Source: Saprospiraceae bacterium (GTDB lineage: Bacteria > Bacteroidota > Bacteroidia > Chitinophagales > Saprospiraceae). Taken from it: DNA of 64,000 nt. The stretch is from assembly GCA_028280415.1 (NCBI GenBank), contig JANQLV010000030.1, positions 42,128 to 106,127 on the forward strand, given 5' to 3'. Positions within the stretch are counted from its first letter, which is position 1. Each line of letters begins with the position of its first letter. The notes beneath the pieces were generated by a model. It was not told where the DNA came from and made no database searches. It worked only from the letters and a program-made list of their open reading frames with translations. A program made the position numbers and the translations under genes. Below are positions 35,043 to 43,599 of this stretch, piece by piece.

Positions 35043-37913
35043 ATGAACTCCTTATTCCTCAAAAGATTATTGCTATTAGTGCTTTCTACATATAGTGGCT
35101 TCTGTGTCGCCCAAGGTATCGATATCAAAAAGGCACAAGAAGGAGATCAGCTTTTACTTAAAGGGATAAACTATTTCAAAAAAAATGAGCTTGATAGTGC
35201 TTTAATTTATATCAAAAAAGCGTCTGAAACTTATAAAGATGCTGCTTCATGGACAAAATATGTAAGTGCTTTAAATGATCTTACTTTTTTATATAATTAT
35301 GAAAAAAAGATTGCAGAGCATTTTAAGTATGCATTCAAGGCATATAATGAGTCTAAAGAGTATAAGGAATATTTAGAAAAAGAGGATATTCAAGTAAGTA
35401 TTAGAGCTTTTGAACAATTATCAACTTATTATTATTCAATTGGAGATTTTAATAAATCTATAAAAATATCAGAAGAAGCTTTAGTTTTAAATATCAATAA
35501 TGATATTTCTAAATTAGAGATTGCAAAAACGTATTTCAACCTGGGCAATTATTATAAGTTTGCCGGGGATAGTGAACAAGCTCTTAGATACTTTAGAAGA
35601 GCTTTAAAAATACGTCTAGATTCTCTACCGGGTAAGCCTAGTCTCGCTCTTACTTATCAGGACATAGGAAGAGTTTTTGAATTAAATGGCCAAATAGATT
35701 CTACTATATATTATTTTGAAAAGGCAAAAAACCTTTTAAAACCTATTCAACCCAAAAAGTCATTATTTAATAAAAAGATTAATAATTTTCTCTTACTTGC
35801 TAAACTTTGGAGCGAAAAGGGCGATAATCAAATAGCACAATCTTATATAAATAGAGTGCTAAAAATGCCCCTCAATGATTATTATCAGGTTCAACTGCAA
35901 GAAACTATTGGTAAAGTTTTAGTTAGTCAGGGTAATTACTCAGAGGCAATTAATGCTTTTTTAAAAGGGCAGGAAATTGCCGAGTCAAAAGAGCAAGGCA
36001 ATACCCCACCTCTTAGAGCCAGAAGGTTAATTGCATTAGCTAATGCTTATTATTTATCAGAAGATATTAATAGCGCCATTTTAACTTATCAAAAAGCATT
36101 AGTAGGACTTGCACCTGGTTTTGAAAGCAATGATTATTTTTCTAATCCTGAAGTTAATCAATTATTAGATCACGCTGATGCATTGATCATACTCAATAAA
36201 AAAGCAGCTTTGCTTTATGAATTTTATAAAAATAAAAAAGGAAGCAAGCACTTAAATGCAGCGTATGACACATATTTAACTGCAACGAAATTAATACAGG
36301 GTATCCGTAAAGGTATTATTAATGTCGAATCAAAAAATTTACTTTCAGGAAAAACCATCCCAGTCTACGAAGGAGCAATTAAAACAGCACTGGATTTATA
36401 CAAGCTCACTAAGGATGCAGACTATAAAATTGCAGCTTTAGAATTTGCCGAAAGTAATAAAGCATTATTACTCCTTGAAAGCATTAATGAGCAACAAGCC
36501 AAAGGCTTTGCTGGGATTCCGGATAGTTTACTAGACAAAGAAAAAGAACTCAATCTCAGACTAGCATTTTTGCAACAGGAGCAACTTAAAAGTCAGAATA
36601 ATTCTATTTATGATGATGATATTTTTGAAATCAAACAAAATCTTGATTTTCTGACACGCAAATTCGAAACGGAATTCCCCAGATACTACGAGCTGAAATA
36701 TCAGAATGATCCTGTTTCACTGGAAACTATTCAAGGGGAACTTGTCAGTGCAAATAGTGCAATTTTCGAATATTTTGTTGGTGAAGAAATGATCTATTTA
36801 TTTACCATTACCCAAAAAACGCTCCAGGTCTACTCTATTCCTAAAAAAGAGGACATCGCAGACAACATCAATCAATTGCGTAGGGAACTCAAAACTGCTC
36901 CTTTAAAATCTGCCCGCTTGTCTTTTCAAAACTTCACAGGTGCCGCTCATGCGCTCTATACAGATATCCTTCAGCCCGGACTGGCTCAACTTCCCGCTAC
37001 TGTTGAGCAGCTGGTCATCATCCCGGATGATTATCTCAATTTTATCCCATTCAGCATTTTACTGACTGAACCGGCAAATCCGGCAAATCCCGGATACCTG
37101 ATTAACGATCTGGAATATTTGTTAGAGCAATATGTCATTAGTTATCAATATTCTTCCACTCTAAGTCATAAGCGCAAACAAAAAAAAGCTGCAAACTTCC
37201 TGGGCGATTTTATCGGTTTTGCCCCTTCTTTTGAAAAAGAATATCTGGCTGAAAACCGGGCCTGTAATCCTAATCAACTCTATAGCTTAAAATGCAATGA
37301 AAATGAGGTCAGGCAAATTAATGAGCTATTCAATGGCAAGATATATCCGGGTGAGCAGGCTTTAAAATCGAACTTTGAAAAAGAGGCTGCTAATTACCGG
37401 ATTTTACATCTGGCAACACATGCCTGTATTGATGAGAATAATTCAGCGCTTAACCGGATCTTTTTGAAAGATGATTATCTGTCGAGTTTTGATTTGTACA
37501 ATATGCAATTGAATACAGAGTTGGTTGTTTTAAGTGCCTGCAATACCGGCTCGGGAGAACTGATCCGTGGAGAGGGGGTCATGAATCTTGCCCGGGGCTT
37601 TATCAATGCAGGTTCTTCCAGTGCATTAATGAGTATGTGGTCCGTTGATGATTGTGCCACTTCTGATATTATGATTGCTTTTTACAAAAACTTATATGAA
37701 GGTTATTCTAAAGACGAAGCTTTGAATAATGCCCGAATCGAATATTTGGAAAAAACTACGAAAACCAAAGCCCATCCATATTACTGGGCGGCATTTGTAG
37801 CTTTTGGGGATATGGAAACGATAAAAATATCAGATTCATCTGACTGGTTGCTATACTCGGGACTTTTACTACTTGTAATCGTAATTTTTATTTTTATAAA
37901 AAGGACATTTTAG
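35043..37913 (+). CDS. Secreted, membrane-anchored TPR-CHAT caspase-like protein (module B)
   Basis: A 956-residue protein, the closest paralogue of the one at 13320. The signal peptide ends near FCVAQG. TPR repeats fill about residues 30-365 (ETYFNLGNYYKF-like pairs, YYSIGDFNKSI), a linker rich in Lys/Gln follows, and the CHAT domain covers about 640-930. The dyad is His793 (LATHACID) and Cys833 (LSACNTGSGE), then RGEGVMNLARGF. A C-terminal membrane helix (LLYSGLLLLVIVIFIFI) and KRTF tail anchor it, with the bulk periplasmic. Its stop overlaps the stop of the convergent symporter gene by 4 nt. Predicted cysteine protease or scaffold; target unknown. Confidence 0.88.
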   Translation: MNSLFLKRLLLLVLSTYSGFCVAQGIDIKKAQEGDQLLLKGINYFKKNELDSALIYIKKASETYKDAASWTKYVSALNDLTFLYNYEKKIAEHFKYAFKAYNESKEYKEYLEKEDIQVSIRAFEQLSTYYYSIGDFNKSIKISEEALVLNINNDISKLEIAKTYFNLGNYYKFAGDSEQALRYFRRALKIRLDSLPGKPSLALTYQDIGRVFELNGQIDSTIYYFEKAKNLLKPIQPKKSLFNKKINNFLLLAKLWSEKGDNQIAQSYINRVLKMPLNDYYQVQLQETIGKVLVSQGNYSEAINAFLKGQEIAESKEQGNTPPLRARRLIALANAYYLSEDINSAILTYQKALVGLAPGFESNDYFSNPEVNQLLDHADALIILNKKAALLYEFYKNKKGSKHLNAAYDTYLTATKLIQGIRKGIINVESKNLLSGKTIPVYEGAIKTALDLYKLTKDADYKIAALEFAESNKALLLLESINEQQAKGFAGIPDSLLDKEKELNLRLAFLQQEQLKSQNNSIYDDDIFEIKQNLDFLTRKFETEFPRYYELKYQNDPVSLETIQGELVSANSAIFEYFVGEEMIYLFTITQKTLQVYSIPKKEDIADNINQLRRELKTAPLKSARLSFQNFTGAAHALYTDILQPGLAQLPATVEQLVIIPDDYLNFIPFSILLTEPANPANPGYLINDLEYLLEQYVISYQYSSTLSHKRKQKKAANFLGDFIGFAPSFEKEYLAENRACNPNQLYSLKCNENEVRQINELFNGKIYPGEQALKSNFEKEAANYRILHLATHACIDENNSALNRIFLKDDYLSSFDLYNMQLNTELVVLSACNTGSGELIRGEGVMNLARGFINAGSSSALMSMWSVDDCATSDIMIAFYKNLYEGYSKDEALNNARIEYLEKTTKTKAHPYYWAAFVAFGDMETIKISDSSDWLLYSGLLLLVIVIFIFIKRTF

Positions 37914-39634
37914 GCAGGGCTTTTTTGACTGGTCCCCTGGTACAATACAGCAAATAATACGACTATTACACAGCCGATTAAATTGAGCCATAAATAAGCC
38001 AAATCAAAAATACCGGCAATTTTATCCAGTCCGAAAATCAATAAGACTAAAACCTCTCCAATGATTCCCGCAAAAAGAGTGGCTCTCGCTTTTATATTTT
38101 TAAAAAAGAAAGCAATCACAAAAATCCCCAGAATCGTTCCATAAAAAAGCGAACCAATCATATTGACATATTCAATAAGGTTTTCGAAAAGGGTGGCTGT
38201 TCCGGCAAAGATCAATGCCAAGCCCCCCCAGGCCAGTGTAAAAACTTTAGTTGCATTGAGATAGTGATGATCAGAATATTTCCCCTGATAGGCACGCTTA
38301 TAGAAATCAACCGTGGTACAACTGGCCAATGCACTGAGTTCCGAAGCAACCGACGACATAGCCGCTGCGAAAATGACTGCCAGTAATAAACCAACTAATC
38401 CTTTGGGCAAATAACTGGTCACATAGGAAATGAACACATAATCGTTGTCTTCAGTATCTATCTTGGTTTTATATTTTTTCTGATAATTCAAGAGCAGGGT
38501 ATCTACCTCACTACGCACGGATATATCTGCTTCGTTCAGGCTTACTAAACTGGATTGAGCTGTGGAGATTTCCGTATCATTATCCTTATCCATGGCGCTG
38601 ATCAGTTGGCGAATGGCTATCTGTTTTTGATCAAAAACTTCATCAAACTGACGTTGTAGCTCTTGTAAGCTGTCACGATATTCCGCATTATTTTCCAGTA
38701 CCGCTACATTACCGGGATTAAAATGCACCGGAGGCTTGACAAACTGATAAAACATAAAGACCATGATCCCCACAAATAAGATGGAAAACTGCATCGGTAC
38801 TTTAAAAATCCCATTAAACATCAAACCCAAACGGCTCTCTGTTAATGTTTTCCCGGAGAGGTAACGCTGTACCTGACTTTGATCCGTCCCAAAATAGGAA
38901 AGGAACAAAAAAGTTCCTCCCAGCAGAGCCGACCACATGTTGTATTTATTTTTTAAATCAAACTCAAAACTTACAATATCCAATTTCCCCATTTTCCCTG
39001 CTACTCCCACAGCATCACCGAATGAAACATCATCGGGCAGACTGAATACGATGTACAAAAAGGCCACAAAAATCCCTCCGAGGATAATAATCATTTGCTG
39101 TTTTTGAGTTTGACTTACCGCTGTAGTTCCTCCAAACATGGTGTACATAATTACTACGGCTCCGATCAGAATAATCGTCCAGTTGAGATTCCAGTCGAGA
39201 ATAACCGAAAGAATAATTGCAGGGGCATAGATGGTGATTCCGGCGGCAAGTCCCCGACCGAGTAAAAAGAGAAAAGCGGTATATCTTCGCACATTCAGAT
39301 CAAAGCGTTGCTCCAGGTATTCATAAGCAGTATACACTTTGAGTTTATAAAAGATCGGCAGTACAAAAACGGAAAGAATGACCATCGCAATAGGCAAGCC
39401 GAAATAAAACTGGGCAAAGCCCATTCCATCGTCAAACGCCTGTCCTGGAGTCGATAAAAAGGTAATAGCACTGGCCTGGGTTGCCATGATTGATAAGCCA
39501 ATAGTATACCATTTCAGTTCTCTATCTCCCAGGATATAACTTTCGGTACTATTAACATTGCGGGTCTTCCATACACCATAGGCAACAATCCCTAAAAGTG
39601 TAGCAAGCATAACAATCCAGTCGGTAATGTGCAT
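37910..39634 (-). CDS. Sodium:solute symporter (SSS family)
   Basis: A 574-residue inner-membrane transporter of the SSS/SSF family with about 13-14 helices. The family start is clear: YILGDRELKWYTIGLSIMA and ASAITFLSTPGQAFDDG near the first helices, and AAAMSSVASELSALAS in the core. A hydrophilic, charged insertion of about 90 residues (roughly 320-410, rich in Glu, Gln and Asp) breaks the helical array, as in some other Bacteroidota members. The substrate cannot be told from sequence; sugars, amino acids or sialic acid are all possible. A 47-residue membrane protein gene lies 51 nt upstream, probably in the same operon. Confidence 0.9.
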   Translation of the reverse strand: MHITDWIVMLATLLGIVAYGVWKTRNVNSTESYILGDRELKWYTIGLSIMATQASAITFLSTPGQAFDDGMGFAQFYFGLPIAMVILSVFVLPIFYKLKVYTAYEYLEQRFDLNVRRYTAFLFLLGRGLAAGITIYAPAIILSVILDWNLNWTIILIGAVVIMYTMFGGTTAVSQTQKQQMIIILGGIFVAFLYIVFSLPDDVSFGDAVGVAGKMGKLDIVSFEFDLKNKYNMWSALLGGTFLFLSYFGTDQSQVQRYLSGKTLTESRLGLMFNGIFKVPMQFSILFVGIMVFMFYQFVKPPVHFNPGNVAVLENNAEYRDSLQELQRQFDEVFDQKQIAIRQLISAMDKDNDTEISTAQSSLVSLNEADISVRSEVDTLLLNYQKKYKTKIDTEDNDYVFISYVTSYLPKGLVGLLLAVIFAAAMSSVASELSALASCTTVDFYKRAYQGKYSDHHYLNATKVFTLAWGGLALIFAGTATLFENLIEYVNMIGSLFYGTILGIFVIAFFFKNIKARATLFAGIIGEVLVLLIFGLDKIAGIFDLAYLWLNLIGCVIVVLFAVLYQGTSQKSPA

Positions 39635-39685
39635 GTCTTTGGTTTTTGACGCTTTATTTTGAAAAGGCCGGGACTCCGAAGAGTA

Positions 39686-39829
39686 TTAGGAATAGGCTTT
39701 TGTAAAAATATAAAACAGTAATATGATGATTGCATGGAGAATCAATACAAACCAGTACAGTCGAGCCCAGGTCCCCATGATTGGTGGAGGAGCATCTTCC
39801 GAAAATTTCTCAATTTCTTTCATTACCAT
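39686..39829 (-). CDS. Small single-pass membrane protein, partner of the symporter
   Basis: Found by reading the minus strand: a 47-residue ORF starting MVMKEIEKFSEDAPP and ending in a membrane helix (WFVLILHAIIILLFYIF) with a TKAYS tail. A second ATG two codons on (39823) could also be the start. The form, acidic N-terminus, PPPIMGTW turn and one helix, matches the small proteins commonly encoded before SSS symporters in Bacteroidota. Its stop is 51 nt before the symporter start. Likely an accessory subunit or stabiliser (inference). Confidence 0.75.
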   Translation of the reverse strand: MVMKEIEKFSEDAPPPIMGTWARLYWFVLILHAIIILLFYIFTKAYS

Positions 39830-39953
39830 GATTGTTTTATCGCGCTATTGCGCTGGTGATTTTGCTCTTGCTTCTCTTTCAGTTATCCTGGTGATAATAA
39901 AGTTTGCAGGCTGCTTCATAGCCAAAACTCATCTGCTTCCCTGTTAATGTTTT

Positions 39954-40052
39954 CTACTCTTCTTTCAGTACTGAGCTTTGATCAGATTTATCTTCTATGG
40001 TAGTGCATCCAATCGTAGACAATAGTAGCATTAATACTGAAATATATTTCAT
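39954..40052 (-). CDS. Possible 32-residue lipoprotein
   Basis: ATG at 40052, stop at 39954. It encodes MKYISVLMLLLSTIGC, a near-perfect signal peptide with lipobox (STIGC, acylated Cys16), then 16 polar residues (TTIEDKSDQSSVLKEE). It lies upstream of the small membrane protein gene on the same strand; a 17-codon ORF (MSFGYEAACKL...) sits between them. Very short, but the lipobox is convincing; it could also be an N-terminal remnant of a larger lipoprotein. Confidence 0.45.
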   Translation of the reverse strand: MKYISVLMLLLSTIGCTTIEDKSDQSSVLKEE

Positions 40053-40138
40053 TCATTCTTTTGTTACTAACATCAAACATCTATGGTACTCATTTAGCTG
40101 ATTTTAACAAAGTTCACCCCAATAGGTTATCTCCCTTA

Positions 40139-40648
40139 TTACCAGCCCCGATACCTTGGCGGTTTGATTCCATTCATACGTAGGTATACGATAATTTGCC
40201 CGCGATGATGTGTCAGGTGATCGTTCATTAATATCATGATTTGCCGCTTGGTCATCGGGCCCGCAAAAAAATCAACTTCCTTTTCCAAGTCCTTAGCACT
40301 TAAGTTTGCAATGGTTCTGGCGGCAAAATCCGTAGTCTCCTTTAGTAAAGCGATAATCTCCGCTTTGGTATAATCTTTCTTTTTCAGATCACGACCAAAA
40401 TTATCTTCGGAAAGATAGCTCGAACTCAGCCAGATCATATTGCTCATCATATGCAATAATTGTTCTTCGAAAGTACGGGTATCATCCGTTGGTTTATAAT
40501 CATATTTATGCGCCGGCATCATTTCCGCAATTTCGATGGTATAAGCCGCAGCATTTTTCCACTTTTGCTGAAATTCTTTAATAAAAGCATCCTGGGCCGA
40601 AGCCAGACTGGTAATACCCAGTATCAATAATAAACTTAAAACTCGCAT
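40139..40648 (-). CDS. Secreted DinB/YfiT-like protein
   Basis: A 169-residue member of the DinB superfamily (four-helix bundle, metal-dependent). A signal peptide (MRVLSLLLILGITSLASAQ) shows it is exported, unlike the cytoplasmic DinB thiol transferases. The metal site is indicated by His in QLLHMMSNM and the C-terminal HLTHHRGQ, with the family pattern HxxHxRGQ. It is the second gene of a minus-strand operon, 25 nt after the secreted PIG-L deacetylase. Function unknown; both proteins being exported argues against a bacillithiol role. Confidence 0.8.
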   Translation of the reverse strand: MRVLSLLLILGITSLASAQDAFIKEFQQKWKNAAAYTIEIAEMMPAHKYDYKPTDDTRTFEEQLLHMMSNMIWLSSSYLSEDNFGRDLKKKDYTKAEIIALLKETTDFAARTIANLSAKDLEKEVDFFAGPMTKRQIMILMNDHLTHHRGQIIVYLRMNGIKPPRYRGW

Positions 40649-40673
40649 AATTTTTTTGTGTTATTCTAAAAAA

Positions 40674-43178
40674 TCAGGGGCGCTTCCCAATAGATATAAG
40701 GTTAGTGAAAAGCCGATAAGCCCCGGGGACTCCGGCTGGCAATTCTCTAAACCAGGAATATCCGGTATATATATAATAACCTTTACCGTATTTAGCAATC
40801 AATAATCCACCATCTTTGGGTGATTCTCCTTTATCATTAGATGATAAAATCGCCTCATAACGTTCATCCCATTCATCTGGAAAATAAAGACCTCGCTCCT
40901 GTACCCAACCCGCAAAATCTTTTTGACTAATCTTATTAGGAAAATTCAATACTTCGTGATCCGGTTTAAGAAACCGAATTTCTGCATCTTCCATCGAAAC
41001 CCGGTCCCGGGATAATTTCAAGGGATAAGGTCCAAGGTCCTTGACTTTCAAACGACGGGTTGTATTGTATTGAACAATCATGGTCCCTCCATTTTCAACA
41101 TAATCCATCAATTTTTCCTGATGGTATTTCAAACGATCTACTGTATTATAAGCTCTAACGCCCATAATTACTGCATCGAATTTTTTCAAATTATCCGCAT
41201 TGATATCCTTATCTTCTAAAATGCTTACATTATAACCAATTTGTTCCAGGTTTTGAGGGATTTCATCACCGGCTCCCATAATATAACCAATTTTATCCCC
41301 CGCTTTTTTCAGGTCAATCTTCACTACTTTAGCCGAAGCATCCTGTAAAACAGTTTGCGTAGGAATATGATCGTATTCGATGCTAGTAAGCGAATTGGTA
41401 AAATCCACACCGTCTACACTAACCAGAGGAACAATAAATTCAATCTCCTGTTTTTCGGAAGGATAAATCTTAAATTCAATAGTTTCCTCCGCGCCTTTTA
41501 ATCCCAGTTCAATATTCACAAATTCAGGTTCGACCTTCCAGGAGTCGGGATGACACAATTGAACTTTTGCTTTTACATCCGCACGACCGGATTTAACCAA
41601 AACCCTGACAGTTTGTGCAAGGTCATTTGGAAACACATAGACTTTTTCCTCTATGCTGGCAGATACTGGTGGAACGAGCTCGAAAGGCTGGTAAACTTCT
41701 CCATCTACCGGATCATTTTTTTTATAAACAACCGGCAATGTAAAATCAATCGCCTCACCGGCGATCTCCATATTAAATCTCACCTGAAAGGTTCTCGGAG
41801 TTTCCGGTAATCCGCGCATCAATTGATCTTCGACATGATACATTCCTAAAGTTGCTTTATTATTAAGCCAATAAGGAGTTGTCAAATCTATATCTGCCGG
41901 CAGAATTATTTTTTTATAAAATTTATAAGACTGATTATTGTCCATCCGGAGATTCAAAGTAGAATCAAGCCCCATAGGTTGATAATCGACACTATTAAGG
42001 TTCACTTCGACATCCGCTCTGGTAATGGCTTCGATTGCCAGTTCTACCCGCTGCCCGGGCGTTGCCGAAGCATCATCCGCTACCGCTTCGATGTACAATC
42101 CGAGGCATGCTTTGATCAAAGCTTTTGTCTCTTCCAGTTTAATCGTTTTCCAATGATCATCCTCCAAGCCCTGAATCATTTTATAAACCTTTATTAGGTC
42201 CGGTACACTGGCCGCCGGATTATCATGCCGGAAGTTCGCATCAATTTTACTTACCAGTTTACCAATCGGAGCACCATTTTTCACCCTCGTCCAGGTAGTA
42301 TTGACCCCATCGAAGATATCTTCTTTATCAGCAGGCATATCGCCTTTTAACAGTTCCAGATACTCACTTTGTGAACCACGAGTCCCCGTCGAACCAAAGC
42401 CCTGACATTTGTGCATAGAACGGGCTTCTGCTGCGATCTCATTATTTGATTTTCCTTTTAAGGGATAATAGGTCCCCACATCAACACTTAGCATTTTAGA
42501 TTTATCCGCTGCTGCAAATTTGTCGCGACTTCCATAAAACCACCAGGAGGTATTAAAGAAAAGTCGCTTTGCTTGCCAGACATCAAGGTACTTTAATTGC
42601 TCGGGATATACATTCGGATCCGCCGCCATCTCAAAAGCTTCGAAAGAGAGCATCGCCGAAGAAGTATGATGCCCGTGTGTACGCCCCGGGGAGCGATGAT
42701 CAAATCGATTAACAATCACGTCCGGTCTGAATTTTCGGATTGCCCAGATGACATCGGATAACACTTCTTTTTTATTCCAGATCGCCAGTGTTTCATCCGG
42801 GTGTTTGGAATAACCAAAATCATTCGCCCGGGAAAACATTTGTTTTCCACCGTCCACCCTGCGGGCACCGAGTAATTCCTGCGTCCGGATGACTCCCAGT
42901 AGTTCCCGGATTTCCGGCCCGATCAGATTTTGGCCGCCATCCCCCCGGGTTAGCGATAAATAACCCGTATTCATTCTCAAATGATTGGATAAATAAGCAA
43001 TCAAACGCGTATTTTCATCATCCGGATGCGCTGCTACATAAAGAGCTGTCCCCAGGACATTGAGACGCTTAATATCATCGTGAATATCCGAAGAGTTAAG
43101 TTTCTTCGGAGCTTGAGCCTGAAGTACAGAAACAAAAACAGCTAATAAAAGTAAAAGCGCTGTATATCTTTTCATCAT
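40674..43178 (-). CDS. Secreted PIG-L family deacetylase, large form
   Basis: An 834-residue exported protein. It starts MMKRYTALLLLLAVFVSV; the second Met (43175) could be the start. The N-terminal PIG-L/LmbE domain (about residues 35-300) carries the zinc motif AAHPDDE and later THGHHTSSAM, the two hallmark His/Asp clusters of metal-dependent N-acetylglucosamine deacetylases. The middle contains beta-sandwich-like modules. The C-terminal 200 residues (DKIGYIMGAGDEIPQN, DAVIMGVRAYNTVDRL, ENGGTMIVQYN) look like a glutamine-amidotransferase/ThuA-like fold. It is followed by the secreted DinB-like gene. Probable role: deacetylation of an extracytoplasmic glycan or glycoconjugate (family knowledge plus inference). 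Confidence 0.88.
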   Translation of the reverse strand: MMKRYTALLLLLAVFVSVLQAQAPKKLNSSDIHDDIKRLNVLGTALYVAAHPDDENTRLIAYLSNHLRMNTGYLSLTRGDGGQNLIGPEIRELLGVIRTQELLGARRVDGGKQMFSRANDFGYSKHPDETLAIWNKKEVLSDVIWAIRKFRPDVIVNRFDHRSPGRTHGHHTSSAMLSFEAFEMAADPNVYPEQLKYLDVWQAKRLFFNTSWWFYGSRDKFAAADKSKMLSVDVGTYYPLKGKSNNEIAAEARSMHKCQGFGSTGTRGSQSEYLELLKGDMPADKEDIFDGVNTTWTRVKNGAPIGKLVSKIDANFRHDNPAASVPDLIKVYKMIQGLEDDHWKTIKLEETKALIKACLGLYIEAVADDASATPGQRVELAIEAITRADVEVNLNSVDYQPMGLDSTLNLRMDNNQSYKFYKKIILPADIDLTTPYWLNNKATLGMYHVEDQLMRGLPETPRTFQVRFNMEIAGEAIDFTLPVVYKKNDPVDGEVYQPFELVPPVSASIEEKVYVFPNDLAQTVRVLVKSGRADVKAKVQLCHPDSWKVEPEFVNIELGLKGAEETIEFKIYPSEKQEIEFIVPLVSVDGVDFTNSLTSIEYDHIPTQTVLQDASAKVVKIDLKKAGDKIGYIMGAGDEIPQNLEQIGYNVSILEDKDINADNLKKFDAVIMGVRAYNTVDRLKYHQEKLMDYVENGGTMIVQYNTTRRLKVKDLGPYPLKLSRDRVSMEDAEIRFLKPDHEVLNFPNKISQKDFAGWVQERGLYFPDEWDERYEAILSSNDKGESPKDGGLLIAKYGKGYYIYTGYSWFRELPAGVPGAYRLFTNLISIGKRP

Positions 43179-43599
43179 AAAAATAAAATTAACAGGGATT
43201 AATCATTAATAATCAGGTTACAGAGTTGAAATATCCGGTGCAAATCGCCGATTCCTTTTTTCTAAATTAAAAAAGATTTTAACAATACTTTTGAATATTA
43301 AGTTTAATCTGTAACCCGTATCTAAAAGCTTCCAATTATTAGTATATCCATTAAAAAAGCCAAAAATACGAACTCCCTGTAAAAAGGGAAGGTATTAATA
43401 TTTAGAATCCCATCAAATAGCAGACATTCTTTTAACTTTACTTTAAGAAGCATATAAAGCCGTCAAAAAGTAGTAAATTCGTTACTTGAAATTCGACATT
43501 TGTTTTTTGAATATCGAAAATAGAATTACTACCTGTACCTTTCCTGTAAATAAAGCCAATACAATAATAGTTTTTTTAGCAATCGTTAATAAAGCGAAA
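43179..43599. other. Divergent promoter region, no gene seen
   Basis: AT-rich spacer between the divergent PIG-L and GH57 genes. An upstream extension of the GH57 frame begins at a TTG at 43486, but its residues do not look like a GH57 N-terminus, so I leave it out. No terminator, RNA gene or clear promoter consensus was found. Confidence 0.4.

Noticed and set aside
895..37913. Relation of TPR-CHAT proteins to the type III-E CRISPR protease (Csx29)
   Set aside because: Both are TPR-CHAT proteins, but there is no CRISPR array or Cas7-11 gene here, and these proteins carry signal peptides and membrane anchors.
39723..39947. Plus-strand ORF of 74 codons
   Set aside because: It is the reverse strand of the small symporter partner gene, which fits better.
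40139..43178. Bacillithiol biosynthesis pair (BshB/BstA)
   Set aside because: Both proteins are exported and the PIG-L protein is far larger than BshB.
43486..43599. N-terminal extension of the GH57 protein from a TTG
   Set aside because: The residues do not resemble the family's N-terminus, and the ATG at 43600 begins directly at the conserved part.
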